64,000 nucleotides of DNA from Vespula vulgaris (GCF_905475345.1 NC_066609.1:147501-211500), one strand, 5' to 3'; shown: positions 9,416 to 21,360, numbered from the stretch's first letter. Notes: generated from the sequence alone by a model not told the origin. A program made the numbers and translations.

Positions 9416-12102
9416 TTATTGGTGGTAGAGAACGGAAAGACGTTCGTCTTCCTCCAAAAGCTCTACCAGCATTTTGTATCGTACGGGAACTAAATTCTTA
9501 TGACGATCCAACTTCATATCTAATAATTGCAGATTAAAGGTTATTTCGTTGGATTTTGCTACGAGTTCATCTTCTTCTTCCCGTGTTAAATCTTCATTCT
9601 AAATACGAAACGTTACAATGTTATATACGAACGTGTAACTTTAATGGCGTGAATCGATATACCTGCGTTAACAACGTTTGCAATTCATTTAGCTTCTCTG
9701 TAAGTTTCTCAGATTCGCGTAAAATAAGATTCGCTTTATTCACTTCCGATTGCTTAAAATCATTTAGACAATCTTCTCGTAACAGATATGCTTGAGCTTT
9801 ACTTATTTGCTTTGGATTTCCTATTCGTGCCAAGTACGGAGCTAAGTGATCAGCAGGTTTTATAATTTTTTCTAAAGAAGATATTGATGCTGTATCCTGC
9901 GTAAAATTTGGATGAGTATATTTTGTACGCGAGTAGTACATAAGACTCGTTCGTGCAAATACCTTTATAGGTTTTCCCGTTTCAATTCTGTTTCTATCGA
10001 ACGAAGAAATCATTAAGTTTGGACTTAAATATTCACTCGTTCGTTTTTTTATAAACGAAGAAATTTCATTCTCGGCTTCTCTGATATTAAATATGCATCG
10101 GTCTTCTTCCTTTAGTAACTTTTCTATCTCGTAAAATAGATGCAAGTTTTTTTCAGGCGGCGACGTGGTATTTGCCTGTAGCAATAAATAAAAAGTATGT
10201 AATTTTCAATCATTGGAAGGAACATTATTTGAAGAGTAGCGCGAGTTTACGTGAAAGAAACAATTACGTTGTATTCTTCGATGATGGCAGTATGAATATT
10301 GAGATGTTCTCCTGTTTCTGGCTTCTTGTATACGCGCGTACTTCTCGTGATTTTTTCATCTTCGTAATGAAATTTGAGATGTATCTCTTTCTCCGTTAAA
10401 ACGAATTCTCGTACGGCGATGTCTTTGGACGGCGGTAGTAGATCGTTTCTATGATATTTTTCGGTTATCGTCTAATACGAATAAATAGACATACGTTTAT
10501 GCAAGGTAGTTTTCAAGAAATTATCCGCTGGATGTAAAAACTTACGTGAATATAACGATAATGTATTCCTTCTACCGTAGATTCACCTTTTTCCGGCGAA
10601 AACTCCACGTTTCTGTGAACAAAGTATCGACCATAATTATCTTGAAATATTAAAATTTACTATCGAAATAGAACGTCGCTCACCTATAGTACAGGAGATC
10701 CTCGCGATTAACGTAATATTGCGTTAAACGGTAGGGATACATATGCATTTCTGATAATCCATCGATACGAACCATGTCGTAGAAACATAACGTCCTTTCG
10801 CTGAATATGAATGGACTACTTTCGTGGTTGTAGTAGCGATGTTCTGAAAATTCTCCATTATTAGAAAAGATCGAAAGAAAGCGTATTTGATAACGATTAC
10901 CTTTGCATGCGTCAGGACGACCCCTTTCATAACGATCGACAATGTAGTTAGTATTCAAGTTTCGTCGCGATTGTATCAAATTATCATTCCTATTGGCGTA
11001 TTTTTCGCAAATTTCGATCGGAGTTGTATATTCGTAATCGTCGTATATCGTTATTTTTTCTATTATTCCGTCCAACTGCACGTAAGGGGCATACAAGTCT
11101 ACTTTAACTTTTTTGTAAAATATCGTCTTGTGACCACGCGGATATCGCTTCTCGAACTCTATAAACGGAGTAACATTTTTGTTGCATATTTGTTGGAGAA
11201 AGAAAGAGATCGTGCGTAAAGTGTAAAAAATATATAGGGCATCTATATAAATACGGGGCTTACCTAAACTACTTATGTATATTTCTTTCACGTAAGAGCT
11301 GGGCATATCTAAGTGTTTCTCCCGTTCTATTTTAACATCTTCTTCGACTACATCGTCCTCGACGCCACGCATAGTCCATGGTTCGCCGGGAAGTAGATGC
11401 TCCCATAACTCGGTCAGAGTTAAATTCCAATTTATTTTGTCACATCCGATCGAATCCTGCTGCATATTTACCCAATAATTTTGGTCATTCCAGATACTCT
11501 CTACACCTAGGTACAAAAGATTGGTTCGAGGATCGGTCAGATCGTACGTTTCTCCGGACGAGGGCTCGATAAAGAATGGACTTGTAACTTGTTTTCCTTT
11601 CATGTTATTAAGAGCAGGTAAGACGACGACCCAAGCGTGAACTCTATATCCATAATATTTATCCGGAGGTGGTTTTTCCAATTCCTAAATAGTATAATAA
11701 ATATAGAGATATCATTAGTATTATTTCTGTTTAAAAAATACATACGATTATGATCCTAGCTTGCTTTTCTTCTTCCCGTTGAATTTCAGTTTCCAGTTTA
11801 AGTTTATCTCTGGCGTCCAGTTTTAATAAGAATTTGCTTCTAAGATCCGCAGGAGGTTTCAACTTGTATATTAAATTAACGTCGGGTTCTTCCGGTGCTT
11901 CTAATTCTTTTGTATCTTCCGGTAAATACGGGCAAGTGATTTTAGTTCTGTTGCATCGAACTTGTTCGCGGGACGCATAACCAAAAACTACAAACGCATT
12001 GTATCCTTGTCCCAGTAGAAGACTCGTCAGAAATGTTGCACACTCGAAACTGTTACCGCTGCGAAAATTGACTACCCACGACGGGGAGCGTAGGATCGCT
12101 GG
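9416..12102 (-). CDS. DRC7: Dynein regulatory complex subunit 7 (CCDC135), 5' incomplete
   Basis: Subunit of the nexin-dynein regulatory complex of motile axonemes. The Drosophila orthologue (lobo) is needed for sperm function. Nine exons join in frame on minus: 12102-11746, 11684-11264, 11158-10901, 10843-10684, 10612-10546, 10471-10268, 10175-9963, 9896-9663 and 9598-9416. They give 698 residues up to the stop. The transglutaminase-like part has RSGNSFECATFLTSLLLGQG and YNAFVVFGYASREQVRCN. It is followed by YYGYRVHAWVVVL, YLGVESIWNDQNYWVNMQ, FEKRYPRGHKTIFYKKVKV, RVDG-type IDGLSEMHMYP, YYVNREDLLYYR, LAPYLARIGNP and REDCLNDFKQSEVNKANLI. The order and spacing match the human protein (874 aa) from about residue 169. 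The conserved N-terminal ~170 residues are absent from the adjacent DNA. The first exon listed starts in phase 0 after TTCTCAG, so more coding exons must lie upstream on the minus strand. Confidence 0.93.
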
Positions 12103-13413
12103 CTGAGAAGTAAACGATTAGTAAAGAATACGTTATTATCCTGCGACTCTAGATTTCCTCTCGAGATTTTCCGATTATTACCTTCCAAGATTCGGATAGA
12201 AAAATGTACGGAGGATTCGTTTAAATCGAAAAGAGCGCGATAAAGCAGGATCATCGATCGACGCCATCTAGAATAACTACCACTGCGGACGACGATCATT
12301 GCACAACGGGTTTGATCAACGATAATGAATTTCTATCGATGATAGAATTTCTTTCGAGTAAAAGATAAGAACACTCGTTGTAACCTCGTGAATCGTAATA
12401 ATCGAACTTCGTCTATGTCGGTAACGATATTCGATCGTATCGAGTTTCTGTATCATCGGCGGATAAGATAGATTACAATGGATAACGTATACTTTATGTA
12501 CCGTTGGCATCGAATCGTGCTCGGTAACGTAGGAACAGCGACTTTATCGACGCGGAAGGAGCGATCGAGAAAGAAACGATGCCGTATCGTCGATAAGTAG
12601 GACAGTTAGTGAAAACACAGAAGTAATAATAACAATACCAAAGAGTAAATATGGGGCACGCAGAGCGAGCGAGCGATCATCGAAGGCGGGAGGGGTGAGT
12701 AACTCGAAGCGAAATGCGTCGTCGAGCACATGGCAAGCGGCCTGCGTATCTTCCCTGTTTCCTGACCTACGCTATTGTATTATGATCTATGCGCTTGGAA
12801 TATATAGCGCCGCTTGCGCGCTGGAGGAATGTTTAGACCAGACGGAGAAAAAAGTTGGATACAAATATAAACTCGTCGTGTTCCGGATTTCCTTAAACTC
12901 ACGAAATCGATTCAACGTCTTTGTTCCTTCGTTCTTACGCGTATAATGATACAAGTATAACACTTGGATGCTGAAAGAATAACAAGATCGTCTAACGACC
13001 GAATAGTCATTTCCGCGTGTTCGTCTTTCAACGGTTAAGATATTAAACTAGAAGATCGTCACGACGCGATAGCGAAAAGTTAGACGTATGAAACGTCATA
13101 GAGAGGGAAATTTTTTCCAAGAAAGAAGATTTTCACTTTCCGAGGTAAGTCCGAGAGTAAGAAGAGAGAGACTAGAAGGGGGTTCTTTTAGGTTAGAAAG
13201 CAATGGTCAGTGGGTGGTGGTGGCGGCGGCGGCGGCGGCGATGGCAAGGCTTTTCCGAGCCCTTTCGAGTCCTTCGGAGCCCTTCGGAGTCCCTCGCGTT
13301 CGCGATCGGTCGGCCGCCTCCGCCACCTCCGCTCCCACCTCCGCCTTTGCCTTCGACTCCTCCTTGCGTCACCCTCATTCCACGCGCGCGACCCCTTCGA
13401 CCAGCACCCACGT

Positions 13414-13489
13414 GCTGCCGCTGCCGCTGCTGCCGCTGCCGCTGCCGCTGCCGCTGCCGCTGCCGCTGCCGCTGCTGCTGCTGCTGCTG
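13414..13489 (+). repeat. (CTGCCG)n / (CTG)n array
   Basis: About a dozen CTG CCG units end in a run of CTG. All six frames are open across it, which explains the long alanine-, leucine- and arginine-rich frames on both strands. It is a simple repeat, not a protein domain. Confidence 0.9.
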
Positions 13490-14445
13490 GGTCGCGCAAG
13501 ACGAGGGTGTGAGGTAGCAGACTACGCGGAGAGATACCGCCGCGTCGCGCGGCAGCTGCGCTCAGTGTCTCTCATTCGCTCTTTCCTCTATTTTAATCAT
13601 ACAAATGTTTCGGAAACATTTATTATTTAATTCTTTCAAGTTCAAACTTTACGATCTCGAAAACTATTTTACGACGATATTGCAGCAACCGATCAAATCG
13701 ATCGATAGACGATCTTTCTCGTCGTACATACGTACATACGCGTGATACAGCAAATAACTTTTTAACGCGTATTCTCTTATACAGCTTTCTTCGCGCACTT
13801 TTCGCCGAATCTCTTCTATGACAAGACGCGTAAAGAAATAAAAAACGTAAGTAGTAGTAATCGCAGAGTTCATTTTCCGTTCTTCTTTTGGTCCTTGCGA
13901 ATAATTCGATTAAATACGCTGTATCTTCGATCCACTGCGTCTTAAGTTATCTTCATTTTTTATTTTATTTTCATTTCCAAGCAACGAGTCGCGTCCGTTG
14001 TTGGCATCGTAGTTCGTAGTTTGTCACGGAGTCTCCTTGACCTTTCGCGAGTCCGCGTAGATGTTCTAGCTAAATCATCCAAAGAAGGGATCGTCGAGGT
14101 GATAAGATTTAGTTCCCTTCGGAATCGCCATGTATTCGTCGTTACCGTCCATTTGCCGTTCATCGCTAGCCCTTTTTTTATGATTTTTTCTTCTATTTTT
14201 TTTTTTTTGCTTTATCCCGCTTCGTCTCGTATGTTTTAGATGCGATAGGGAAGAAAATAAAAGCGCGTACGTGAAGCCGATCACGGGTGCAAGAGCATGT
14301 CCGGATCGTTCGTTGGAACAATTTAAGAAGCGACCCGGATTGGCTGTGCTTCGGAGTACAGTACCGTGAGACAGCGATTTTTGGAAAGTTTCGATGTCGT
14401 CGTCGTTGTCGTCTTTACTCGCCCGTATTGAAGACGTTATCCGTA

Positions 14446-14447
<2 letters not shown>

Positions 14448-14477
<30 letters not shown>
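14448..14477 (+). repeat. (CGA)n microsatellite
   Basis: About ten perfect CGA units, one of several such arrays in the window. Confidence 0.9.
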
Positions 14478-14682
14478 AGATGCGACCATCGAAGCAAGCA
14501 AAGCGTGTTAGTCTTGTCTAAGTGTACGTCATTTCCCGCGTATACGTGTGTACACGTATACATAAAAGGAGTATGGGCGCGCGCGCGCGCACCCGTGCTT
14601 CAGAGGATAGAAGGGAGAGAGCGGGAAGATGGAGCAGCTACGAGCGATGGAACGAGGGGTGGTATAGGTAGAGTGGATAGGA

Positions 14683-14765
14683 CGAGGTAGAGATAGAGAT
14701 AGAGGTAGAAGTAGAGGTAGAGGCAGAGGCAGAGGCAGAAGCAAAGGCAGAGGTAGAGAGAGAGA
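14683..14765 (+). repeat. Degenerate GGTAGA/GGCAGA hexamer array
   Basis: Tandem hexamers alternating AGAGGT, AGAGGC and AGAAGC run into a GA stretch. They resemble the array at 37092-37199, which mixes GGCAAC and GGCAGA units. Confidence 0.8.
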
Positions 14766-14800
14766 AACCTAAATCAGGGGCGATCGCGCGCCGAGCGAGC

Positions 14801-15639
14801 GACGTCGCTATCTCTGAATATGCGAACCGCTATTTGGCGTCCGCGGCGCGTACGTACCTAGTACCCGGTATTACTAGATACTAGATAGTACCTAGTCCCT
14901 CCTACCTATGTACTTCGCCTAGATGTTAGCCCCTCGTATTCGTGAGTTAGGCGAACGGGCAACACCACCACGACCACCACCACCACCGCTACCACCAACG
15001 CCCGTTCTACCTACCTATCTAATACGTACGTATGTATACATACGTACTTACATATGTATATGTCTACATGCAAGTATATGCAGCCGCGCTTTGCCGGAGG
15101 TGGAGATCGCCCTACGGTCTCGCACACCTACCACTACCGGGGTTTACACCTACGCGACTTACATACTCTGCACGCTCTGATACACCAATGAAACCCACGC
15201 GCGCGCACTCCCTTAGATCTACGCGGTGTTTGGAAAACTACGGAGAATCGAACGATACCCTTCTTCCCTGTTTTCTCGTCGATGGACGATGTCCGAGGAA
15301 TCGACTCGACGTTTCTTATCATCGAAAAGAGAATCGCGCTGTACACGATTGTCATCTACAACGTCGTTCCGTTGACTACAAACGAATCGACTTTGTCTTT
15401 TCCTCTTCGTTTCTTAATAAACGTGTATATATACTCTTCGTATTAATTCAGTGGTACGAGCACAAAGGTCAAAAACATTTGAGTTTATCCGCTTTAATTT
15501 TGTTATTGTTTCGTGCTGATCGTTGTTCTATGCGTCATAATCGCTCGCGTGTACTTTTCAGTCGTAACGAGCGAAAGAGCGAGTTTGAAACTTTGCCGGC
15601 AATTGTGCGGATTATACCTTTGATTGCGCAGAACGAGAT

Positions 15640-15670
<31 letters not shown>

Positions 15671-18000
15671 AGAGAAAAGGAGGACGGAACAAAAGGGGAG
15701 AAAGCGAATCCAGCACGAGTCTAGTTTTAAACTTTATAAGAATGGAGTACGCTCACTTTCGTCGCGAAACTCCGAACGAACGAGAAGAAAGATTTTGACC
15801 CGTACGTTAACCGATTTCTTTTTTCTTTTTTCTTTTTTCTTTGAAACACACAAATGCAATATTTCTAATGACGTACCGAAAACGAGGAGCTCTTTTCTTT
15901 ACCGAACGTTTACGCAAAATTGCACGATATATTGAACGATAAAAAAATCGACATAATAATTTTGATAATTTTTTTTATTATACGGCGTATAATGAAATAA
16001 AATTAAACAAGGAAATAATATAAATGAAATAAAATAAAAAAAGATATTTTTCTGTTGGTCGATGACGATTTTTAAGAATAAGGAAAACAGAGATAACGAA
16101 TAATCGGCGATAATTCGACGACGAGGTTTGTAAGAGTCTCGTCGGAGAGATAAAATCGAAAGGTATAGGCGCGGTGAAATCTTTTTCTTTTTTTTTTCGA
16201 AAATAGAAAAGGTTCTCTATATCGTTGGAAATACCGGTGACGTATATGTACGCGGAGCGGAGCTTGGTGTGTTTTAACGAGCGCTACACGTGTTTCCGAC
16301 GTAGATGCTATAAAGTAAGTACGCTCACGCTCGCATTCGCGCTCGTGTACATACGTAGTAGTACGAGCATACGTAGATACGTAATACTTAGCGAACGCGC
16401 GCCATTATTCAAGCTCGTACGTAAGTACGTAAGTACGCGTACATGCATACTTAGCGTGTAGCCGAGTCGGCACGGTGGAAACCCTACGCGGAAGGCCGCT
16501 TTTCAATGAGCGAACGACGGAAGAAGAGGGAGGAACGGTATGGCGCGGTGCGGAATGAACGCGGTACGACGACAGAAAGAGAGAGGGAGAGAGAAAGAGG
16601 GAGAGGAAGAGGGAGAAAGGAAAAGGGAGAAGAGAGAGAGAGAGAGAGAGACGAACGAGCGAATATATAAACCCTTATCGAAATCGTGATTCACCCCGCA
16701 TTCTCTAAAGACCCCCTAACCTATTAACATCTATATCGCAATAACAGATACAGTCGCAGAGACGGATTCGTGTGTGTATATATATATACACACATATATA
16801 TGTAAGTATATATGTATGCATGTACGTATGAGTATTGACCTGGTGCGGTCACTCGTCCATTCGCGCCTTTGCCGAAGCGTTACTATTACCGGCGAGTCGC
16901 GTATTCTCGCACCGCGAGGAAAAAAGAGAATAAATAAATAAAAAGCTCGAGCTCGTATCTCGGGCTCATTGACCGATTTTGGACCAACGAGTCGCGCCTT
17001 CGCTTTGTGAGTTTTCTGCCGCGAATTTGAGTACATCCAGCGTCGACGCGATCGAACCATCTCATCCTTCGCTCCTCTTAATCTTTTCCTTCTCTTTTTC
17101 TCCGATGGGAGAAACTGACTGATTTCTCAGGAGCGACGTTCGATGTATCTTTACGCGCTTCTCTTTTCATCGTTAAATCAATCGCCTCGAGGTAAAGGGT
17201 TTGCGGTTTGCGCTATTCCTTTTCGAATTTTCGCAGCTCGTCGAATCTCTTTCTTCTTCAACTTCTAACTTCTTCGCTGAGATCCGAACGACCGAAGATG
17301 GATACTTAATGACCCACTGTTCGTTTACGGGCCAAGTTCCTTCCATGGAGAAAAGTTTAAACGCTTTTACGAAACTGCCGTTAAATAGGGTGAAGGATCG
17401 TCGAAGGTAGTCCGAGTTTATAAAGTGCCACGAATAATTGCGAGCGAAGAAAGACGCCACGAAGATTAGCATTTTTTTAGGAGGTATAATATTTGTGCCA
17501 ACGGATCGTTCGGAATGATAGAAACGGGGAAAATTTCGTAATCGGACAGCAAAGAAACGTTCGTATTTCTATTCGTATTTCTGTTTCGGCTCGTATTCGG
17601 ATCAAAGAGAGATTTTCTTTACCGTCCGTTTCACGAACGACGTCGTCAACCGAATGTTAGCTGAGAAATCGTACCAGTTATACTTTTCTCGAATTCGAAT
17701 TCTAAAAAGATAAGCGTTTAATTCGAGTATATAGGTGTAATCGCGATAAGCACGTAGATGAGGTAGCTGACGCGTAGGCACGTAGGTGAGTAGAAGGAAA
17801 CGCGGACCGCTTTTCGGACGGACACCCAGTGCATCGAGATAGGTAGATAGACGTCCGGATAGATGCATGCCACGGCAGCAACGGTAAGGGATGCCGAGAG
17901 GAGGAGGGGTTGCGCGCAAAGAGAAGGGTAGGAAGGGGGTGCGAGAAGAGTAGGAGGCCCGGAGGTTGTTGGGTTGGGTGGTGGTTCTCTCGCTGATTAC
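14801..18000. other. Noncoding, CpG-rich; one possible DRC7 upstream exon on minus
   Basis: Holds ACGT-rich patches (about 14850-15070 and 16220-16460), GA tracts (15640-15674, 16576-16650) and AT-rich spacers. On the minus strand at about 17386-17290 a frame reads FVKAFKLFSMEGTWPVNEQ and then WVIKYPSSVVRIS. This resembles the DRC7 N-terminal segment PLNEC..PKFVSTTLRP and is preceded by an AACGGCAG acceptor. The rest shows no coding signal. Confidence 0.4.
17290..17386 (-). CDS. Candidate upstream exon of DRC7 (partial)
   Basis: The minus-strand frame starts after a TTTAACGGCAG acceptor and reads FVKAFKLFSMEGTWPVNEQ followed by WVIKYPSSVVRIS. Human DRC7 has HPLNECEVPKFVSTTLRPT in the part missing from the main gene model. 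P, N, E, V, K, S and R fall at matching positions. The exon end is uncertain: a weak donor GTATCC lies right after VIK, and no good donor follows. The next conserved residues (PYPEL, WD.CA) are not found. The opposite strand is also open here, so chance cannot be excluded. Confidence 0.3.
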
Positions 18001-18063
18001 GTCGCAGGATGGCCAGGAGAGAGAAACGTCGGAGAGGATGCTCGCTCGCTCGCTCGTTCGGTC

Positions 18064-18120
18064 CGTCGGTCGATCGGTCGGTCGGTCGGTCGTTTGGTCG
18101 GTCGGTCGGTCGTTTGGTCG
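18064..18120 (+). repeat. (GGTC)n array
   Basis: Tandem GGTC tetramers interrupted twice by GTTT. They are preceded by a CTCG run, the same arrangement as the array at 47600-47675. Confidence 0.85.
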
Positions 18121-18283
18121 ACGCGACGACGGTGGTACGCGCGGAGGAAGCTGCTGCTTCGTCGGATAGAGGCGAATATATCCGCAATGTCCTACCACCG
18201 ACCCTATGCTCGTCCTATCTCCCTCGCTCGCCCGTTCTATCTCTTCTCTCCTTCCACCGATCTCTCCCTCGGTGTCTCTACGC

Positions 18284-18314
<31 letters not shown>

Positions 18315-18352
18315 ACACACACACACACACTCTCTCTCTATCTCTCTCTCTG
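18284..18352 (+). repeat. Compound (CT)n(CA)n(CT)n microsatellite
   Basis: A CT run, about ten CA units, then a CT run with single TA interruptions. Confidence 0.9.
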
Positions 18353-18528
18353 CTCTTCGTAGCATCCTCCATCGTTCGCCTCTCTCTCCCACCTCCCCCC
18401 GTGGTCTTCTCTTTCTCTCGCGACGTTCCTCTCCCTCGGCCTCCCAGGGCCCTAAGCTAAACTAAGCTACGCCAGGGTAGGATAGCGCCGTTCGCTATAG
18501 GATGGGATAGATGGTTGGCTGGTGCCCA

Positions 18529-18624
18529 CCTACCTACCTACCTACCTACCTACCTACCTACCTACCTACCTATCTACCTACCTACCTACCTACCTACCTA
18601 CCTACCTACCTACCTACCTACCTA
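18529..18624 (+). repeat. (CTAC)n tetranucleotide array, about 24 units
   Basis: A near-perfect CCTA/CTAC tandem of 96 bp with only one or two substitutions. It is open in all three plus frames because the period is four, hence the repeated TYLP frames. Confidence 0.95.
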
Positions 18625-18671
18625 TCCACCTCTGCTTCGCTCTCGCACACGAGGAGGATGCCGACGACGCA

Positions 18672-18703
<32 letters not shown>
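18672..18703 (+). repeat. (CGA)n microsatellite
   Basis: Roughly ten perfect units just downstream of the CTAC array. Confidence 0.9.
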
Positions 18704-18704
<1 letters not shown>

Positions 18705-19679
18705 CGACCCCTCGCGCAAAAGCGCCCACCCTACCCGTACACTCGCTCTCTACCCTATATACCCGTCTTGCTCCTTTTCGCTCAGATCTCAAGCTAGTTT
18801 CTCTCTCTCTCGCTCTCTCTCATACACTCCGGTAGCAACACCCACAGACCCCCCAGGGGTTAGTTAGGGGTGGTATATTGACGGCCGGCGTCGCGAGGAC
18901 GCCTATACTTAGTGTGCCGGCGAACCGTCGCGTTTCCAGCTAGGCACCCTCTCTTCACTCCACCCCCGGCCTCTTCGCCATTCTCTCCTCTACCCTCTTC
19001 GCCACCCTCTTTACCACCCTCCACTCGCTCGCGTCCTCGCTCCGACTCAGCCTCACCCACCACGTTCGCCTCCTCCTTTTCCTCCACCTCCGCCTCTTCC
19101 TTCTCCTCCTCCAAAGTGTCCTCCCCTTTCCACCCACCGCCACGGCTCCCTCGGTCCATCCTTCGTCCACCCGCTTCTCGACATTGGCGCGCCAACGCCA
19201 CTACTACCACTGGTATATCGCGGCACTGCTGCCACTACTACCACTACCACCGAAGGAAGCATCACCTTCGACCTTCTTCTACCTCGATGACCCTCCTAGA
19301 ACCAGCAGGCAGGTCTACGTTCTATCTACGCGAACGATAGAAACTGTCGAACGTGTCTGCTAGTGAGCTACGTCGACCTCGTCGAAATTGCCGTTGAAAA
19401 AGGATTTCGTGCGATCGTGCCATCGATGCGTTTGCAAATCCTTTGTCCTGTCTCTCTCTTCTTTCTCTCTTTCTGTTTCATACTCACGAATATGTGAGGC
19501 AAAAAATATATATGTATTACAGATAGATATAAGACGTCTACGTATATATAGGTGTATGGTACGTGTATATCTACACACACACACACACATATATACATAC
19601 ACACGTAAAGAGAAGGGTCCCAAAATCAATGCCCCGCGGGCACGCGGTTCTTCGTGACGCACCTGAATCGCGATCAGAA

Positions 19680-19705
19680 AACGACGACGACGATGACGAC
19701 GACGA

Positions 19706-19756
<51 letters not shown>
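19680..19756 (+). repeat. (CGA)n with internal (CGACGG)n
   Basis: About 77 bp of CGA units with a central CGACGG section. Translates as poly-Asp, poly-Arg or poly-Ser depending on frame. Confidence 0.9.
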
Positions 19757-20265
19757 ACGACGCATGAAGAGGAGGGTCGGCCGAGCTCGATTAGGGACCA
19801 ACCAAGAGAAATTATGTACACATCGAAGATGATGGGGACGGTGCACGCGATCGCTTTGCTTCTTCTTTCGACGCAAAAGTCTTCGAAAACACCGAACAGG
19901 GGAAAGTTAGTCTTTGTCGATACGAATGCGAATCGCAAAGAATTTCGATCGTCGATTTTCGTAAAAACATTTCCTATATTTTTCTTCTTCTTCTTTTGTA
20001 ATTTCGTCGTAGCAGGACCGTCATCGATTCTTCTTTTTAATGCTCTTTCGGTCGTTAAAATTCCGTTAAGTTCGTTCGTCTCTGATGACCGTGAAAGGTC
20101 GACGCGTAAAGCGTTCTAATACCACCGATATACGGAAAACGTTTTAGCTAGGAGCTAATGACGATTCGCAAGAGGATAACGAGAAGCCGAAAGGGAAACG
20201 AAGAAGGTTTATCGTGAGATCTGTAACCTCGTCCTTCTTCTCCCTTCCGGCATTACTGCACTTAC

Positions 20266-20293
20266 CTGAAATTGATGGCACTCGTTCGATTTG
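20266..20293 (-). other. Candidate 28-nt microexon
   Basis: On minus, a polypyrimidine tract and acceptor (TGCCTTTCTATTTAG) and a consensus donor (CAG then GTAAGTGC) flank exactly 28 nt. The sites are the best matched pair seen in the 12-64 kb block on this strand. The strand agrees with DRC7, and one reading frame ends in phase 0, which is compatible with the first identified DRC7 exon. That frame gives only SNECHQFQ, too short to assign. Confidence 0.3.
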
Positions 20294-20529
20294 CTAAATA
20301 GAAAGGCAGTTGGATACAAATCGTAAGAAGAAAGGAGAAGCTGAAGAGGGGTAAGAGGGGCATCGGGTTGACGTAACGAAGGACGCGACCGAGGTACGTA
20401 CTACATAATAATAGAACGAAGGGTGCTCGAGATGACTGACTCTACTAGTTGTTAAAAGTACGTGTATTTTCGTTCGAAAATGATTCTCTTCTTTCTTTGT
20501 GCGTGTTTCGCGAAAATTACGTTTCTCGC

Positions 20530-20530
<1 letters not shown>

Positions 20531-20571
<41 letters not shown>

Positions 20572-20572
20572 A
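20531..20572 (+). repeat. (CT)n(CTAT)n microsatellite
   Basis: CT dinucleotides pass into four CTAT units. Confidence 0.9.
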
Positions 20573-20600
20573 TTCATAATTATCCATACTCAATGACGCG

Positions 20601-21360
20601 TTCGTTGCAAAAATTTGAAATCTAAGTAGTTCTTTAAGGAGAAGTCGCGGAAAAGATTCAGAAGACATCGCCATCTCAAGACCGTCCGTGCTGCGAGTAT
20701 TACGACGATAATGTCACCGAGGCGTCGTTAAATGACGTCATGAAGCTTCGTTTTTATGCGACACGCAGGCGTTATATCTGCTGGCGCAGATTGCGACCGT
20801 AAAAACTTAACTTCCGCGAGAAATTACCGACTCGTATCCTCGCGAAAAACTTGTCGAGGAAAGGAAGAATTTTTGTTAAAAAAAAAGAGGTAAAACAAAG
20901 AGAAAGAGAGAGGACGGGATGAGGGAGAGAGCTACGTACAAATATATAAGGATAGAGAGAATAGTTCTGCATATATATATATACACGTGTGTGTATACGT
21001 ATATGTATATATTACGATAAATATATAAAGAAAGAGAGAAGGAGAAAAACGGACGCGTATGTCGCGTTTTGAGCGTCGTAATTTTCATTCTATGAGAAAA
21101 AGGCGATAATAACGCAAGGTGTATGTCGTACAAGTACAGGAGCGTGTTTACTCCTCGACAAGGATGCAAATTTTATTTTGCATATACGGGCGTCGTTTCA
21201 ATTCGATCGATCGGTACGAAATTATGCGAGTATCGATCGTCCGAAAAAGCTTGTCGATGAGCCGAAATCGATAGCAAAGAAATTGAAAGAGAAGAGACCG
21301 ACGTCCGGAAAGAGACTCGGCAGTAGTGCATTTATCTTTTCGTCTATCGGTCTTCGTGGA

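Larger units (their letters stand above)
12103..14800. other. Compositional transition and start of the CpG/simple-repeat block
   Basis: Composition shifts here from AT-rich genic DNA to CpG-rich DNA. The segment contains a (CTGCCG)n array, a (CGA)n array, poly-pyrimidine stretches and a (GGTAGA)-type hexamer array. A plus-strand ATG at 13088 followed after 57 bp by a consensus donor GTAAGT could be a first exon, but no acceptor partner is convincing. I looked on minus for the missing DRC7 exons and did not find them between 12103 and 13100. Confidence 0.5.
18001..20600. other. Simple-repeat-dense noncoding segment
   Basis: Contains GGTC, CT/CA, CTAC, CGA and CGACGG arrays, CT-rich stretches and an (AC)n tract (19572-19588). 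Long frames here encode repeated Thr-Tyr-Leu-Pro, poly-Asp, poly-Arg or poly-Ser and are array translations. A 28-nt candidate exon with strong splice sites lies on minus at 20293-20266. Confidence 0.6.

Noticed and set aside
13188..13499. Poly-alanine minus frame and poly-arginine/cysteine plus frames
   Set aside because: Direct translations of the CTGCCG/CTG and GGC simple repeats.
14181..14563. Acidic poly-Asp / basic poly-Arg frames
   Set aside because: Caused by the CGA array; no conserved sequence outside it.
15970..15990. Third retroelement tail (TTATTATACGGCGT)
   Set aside because: Only about 14 bp match the other two copies, too short to distinguish from chance.
18500..18900. CTAC array considered as a CRISPR-like or telomere-like repeat
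   Set aside because: Units are contiguous without spacers and do not match the arthropod TTAGG telomere unit; it is an ordinary microsatellite.
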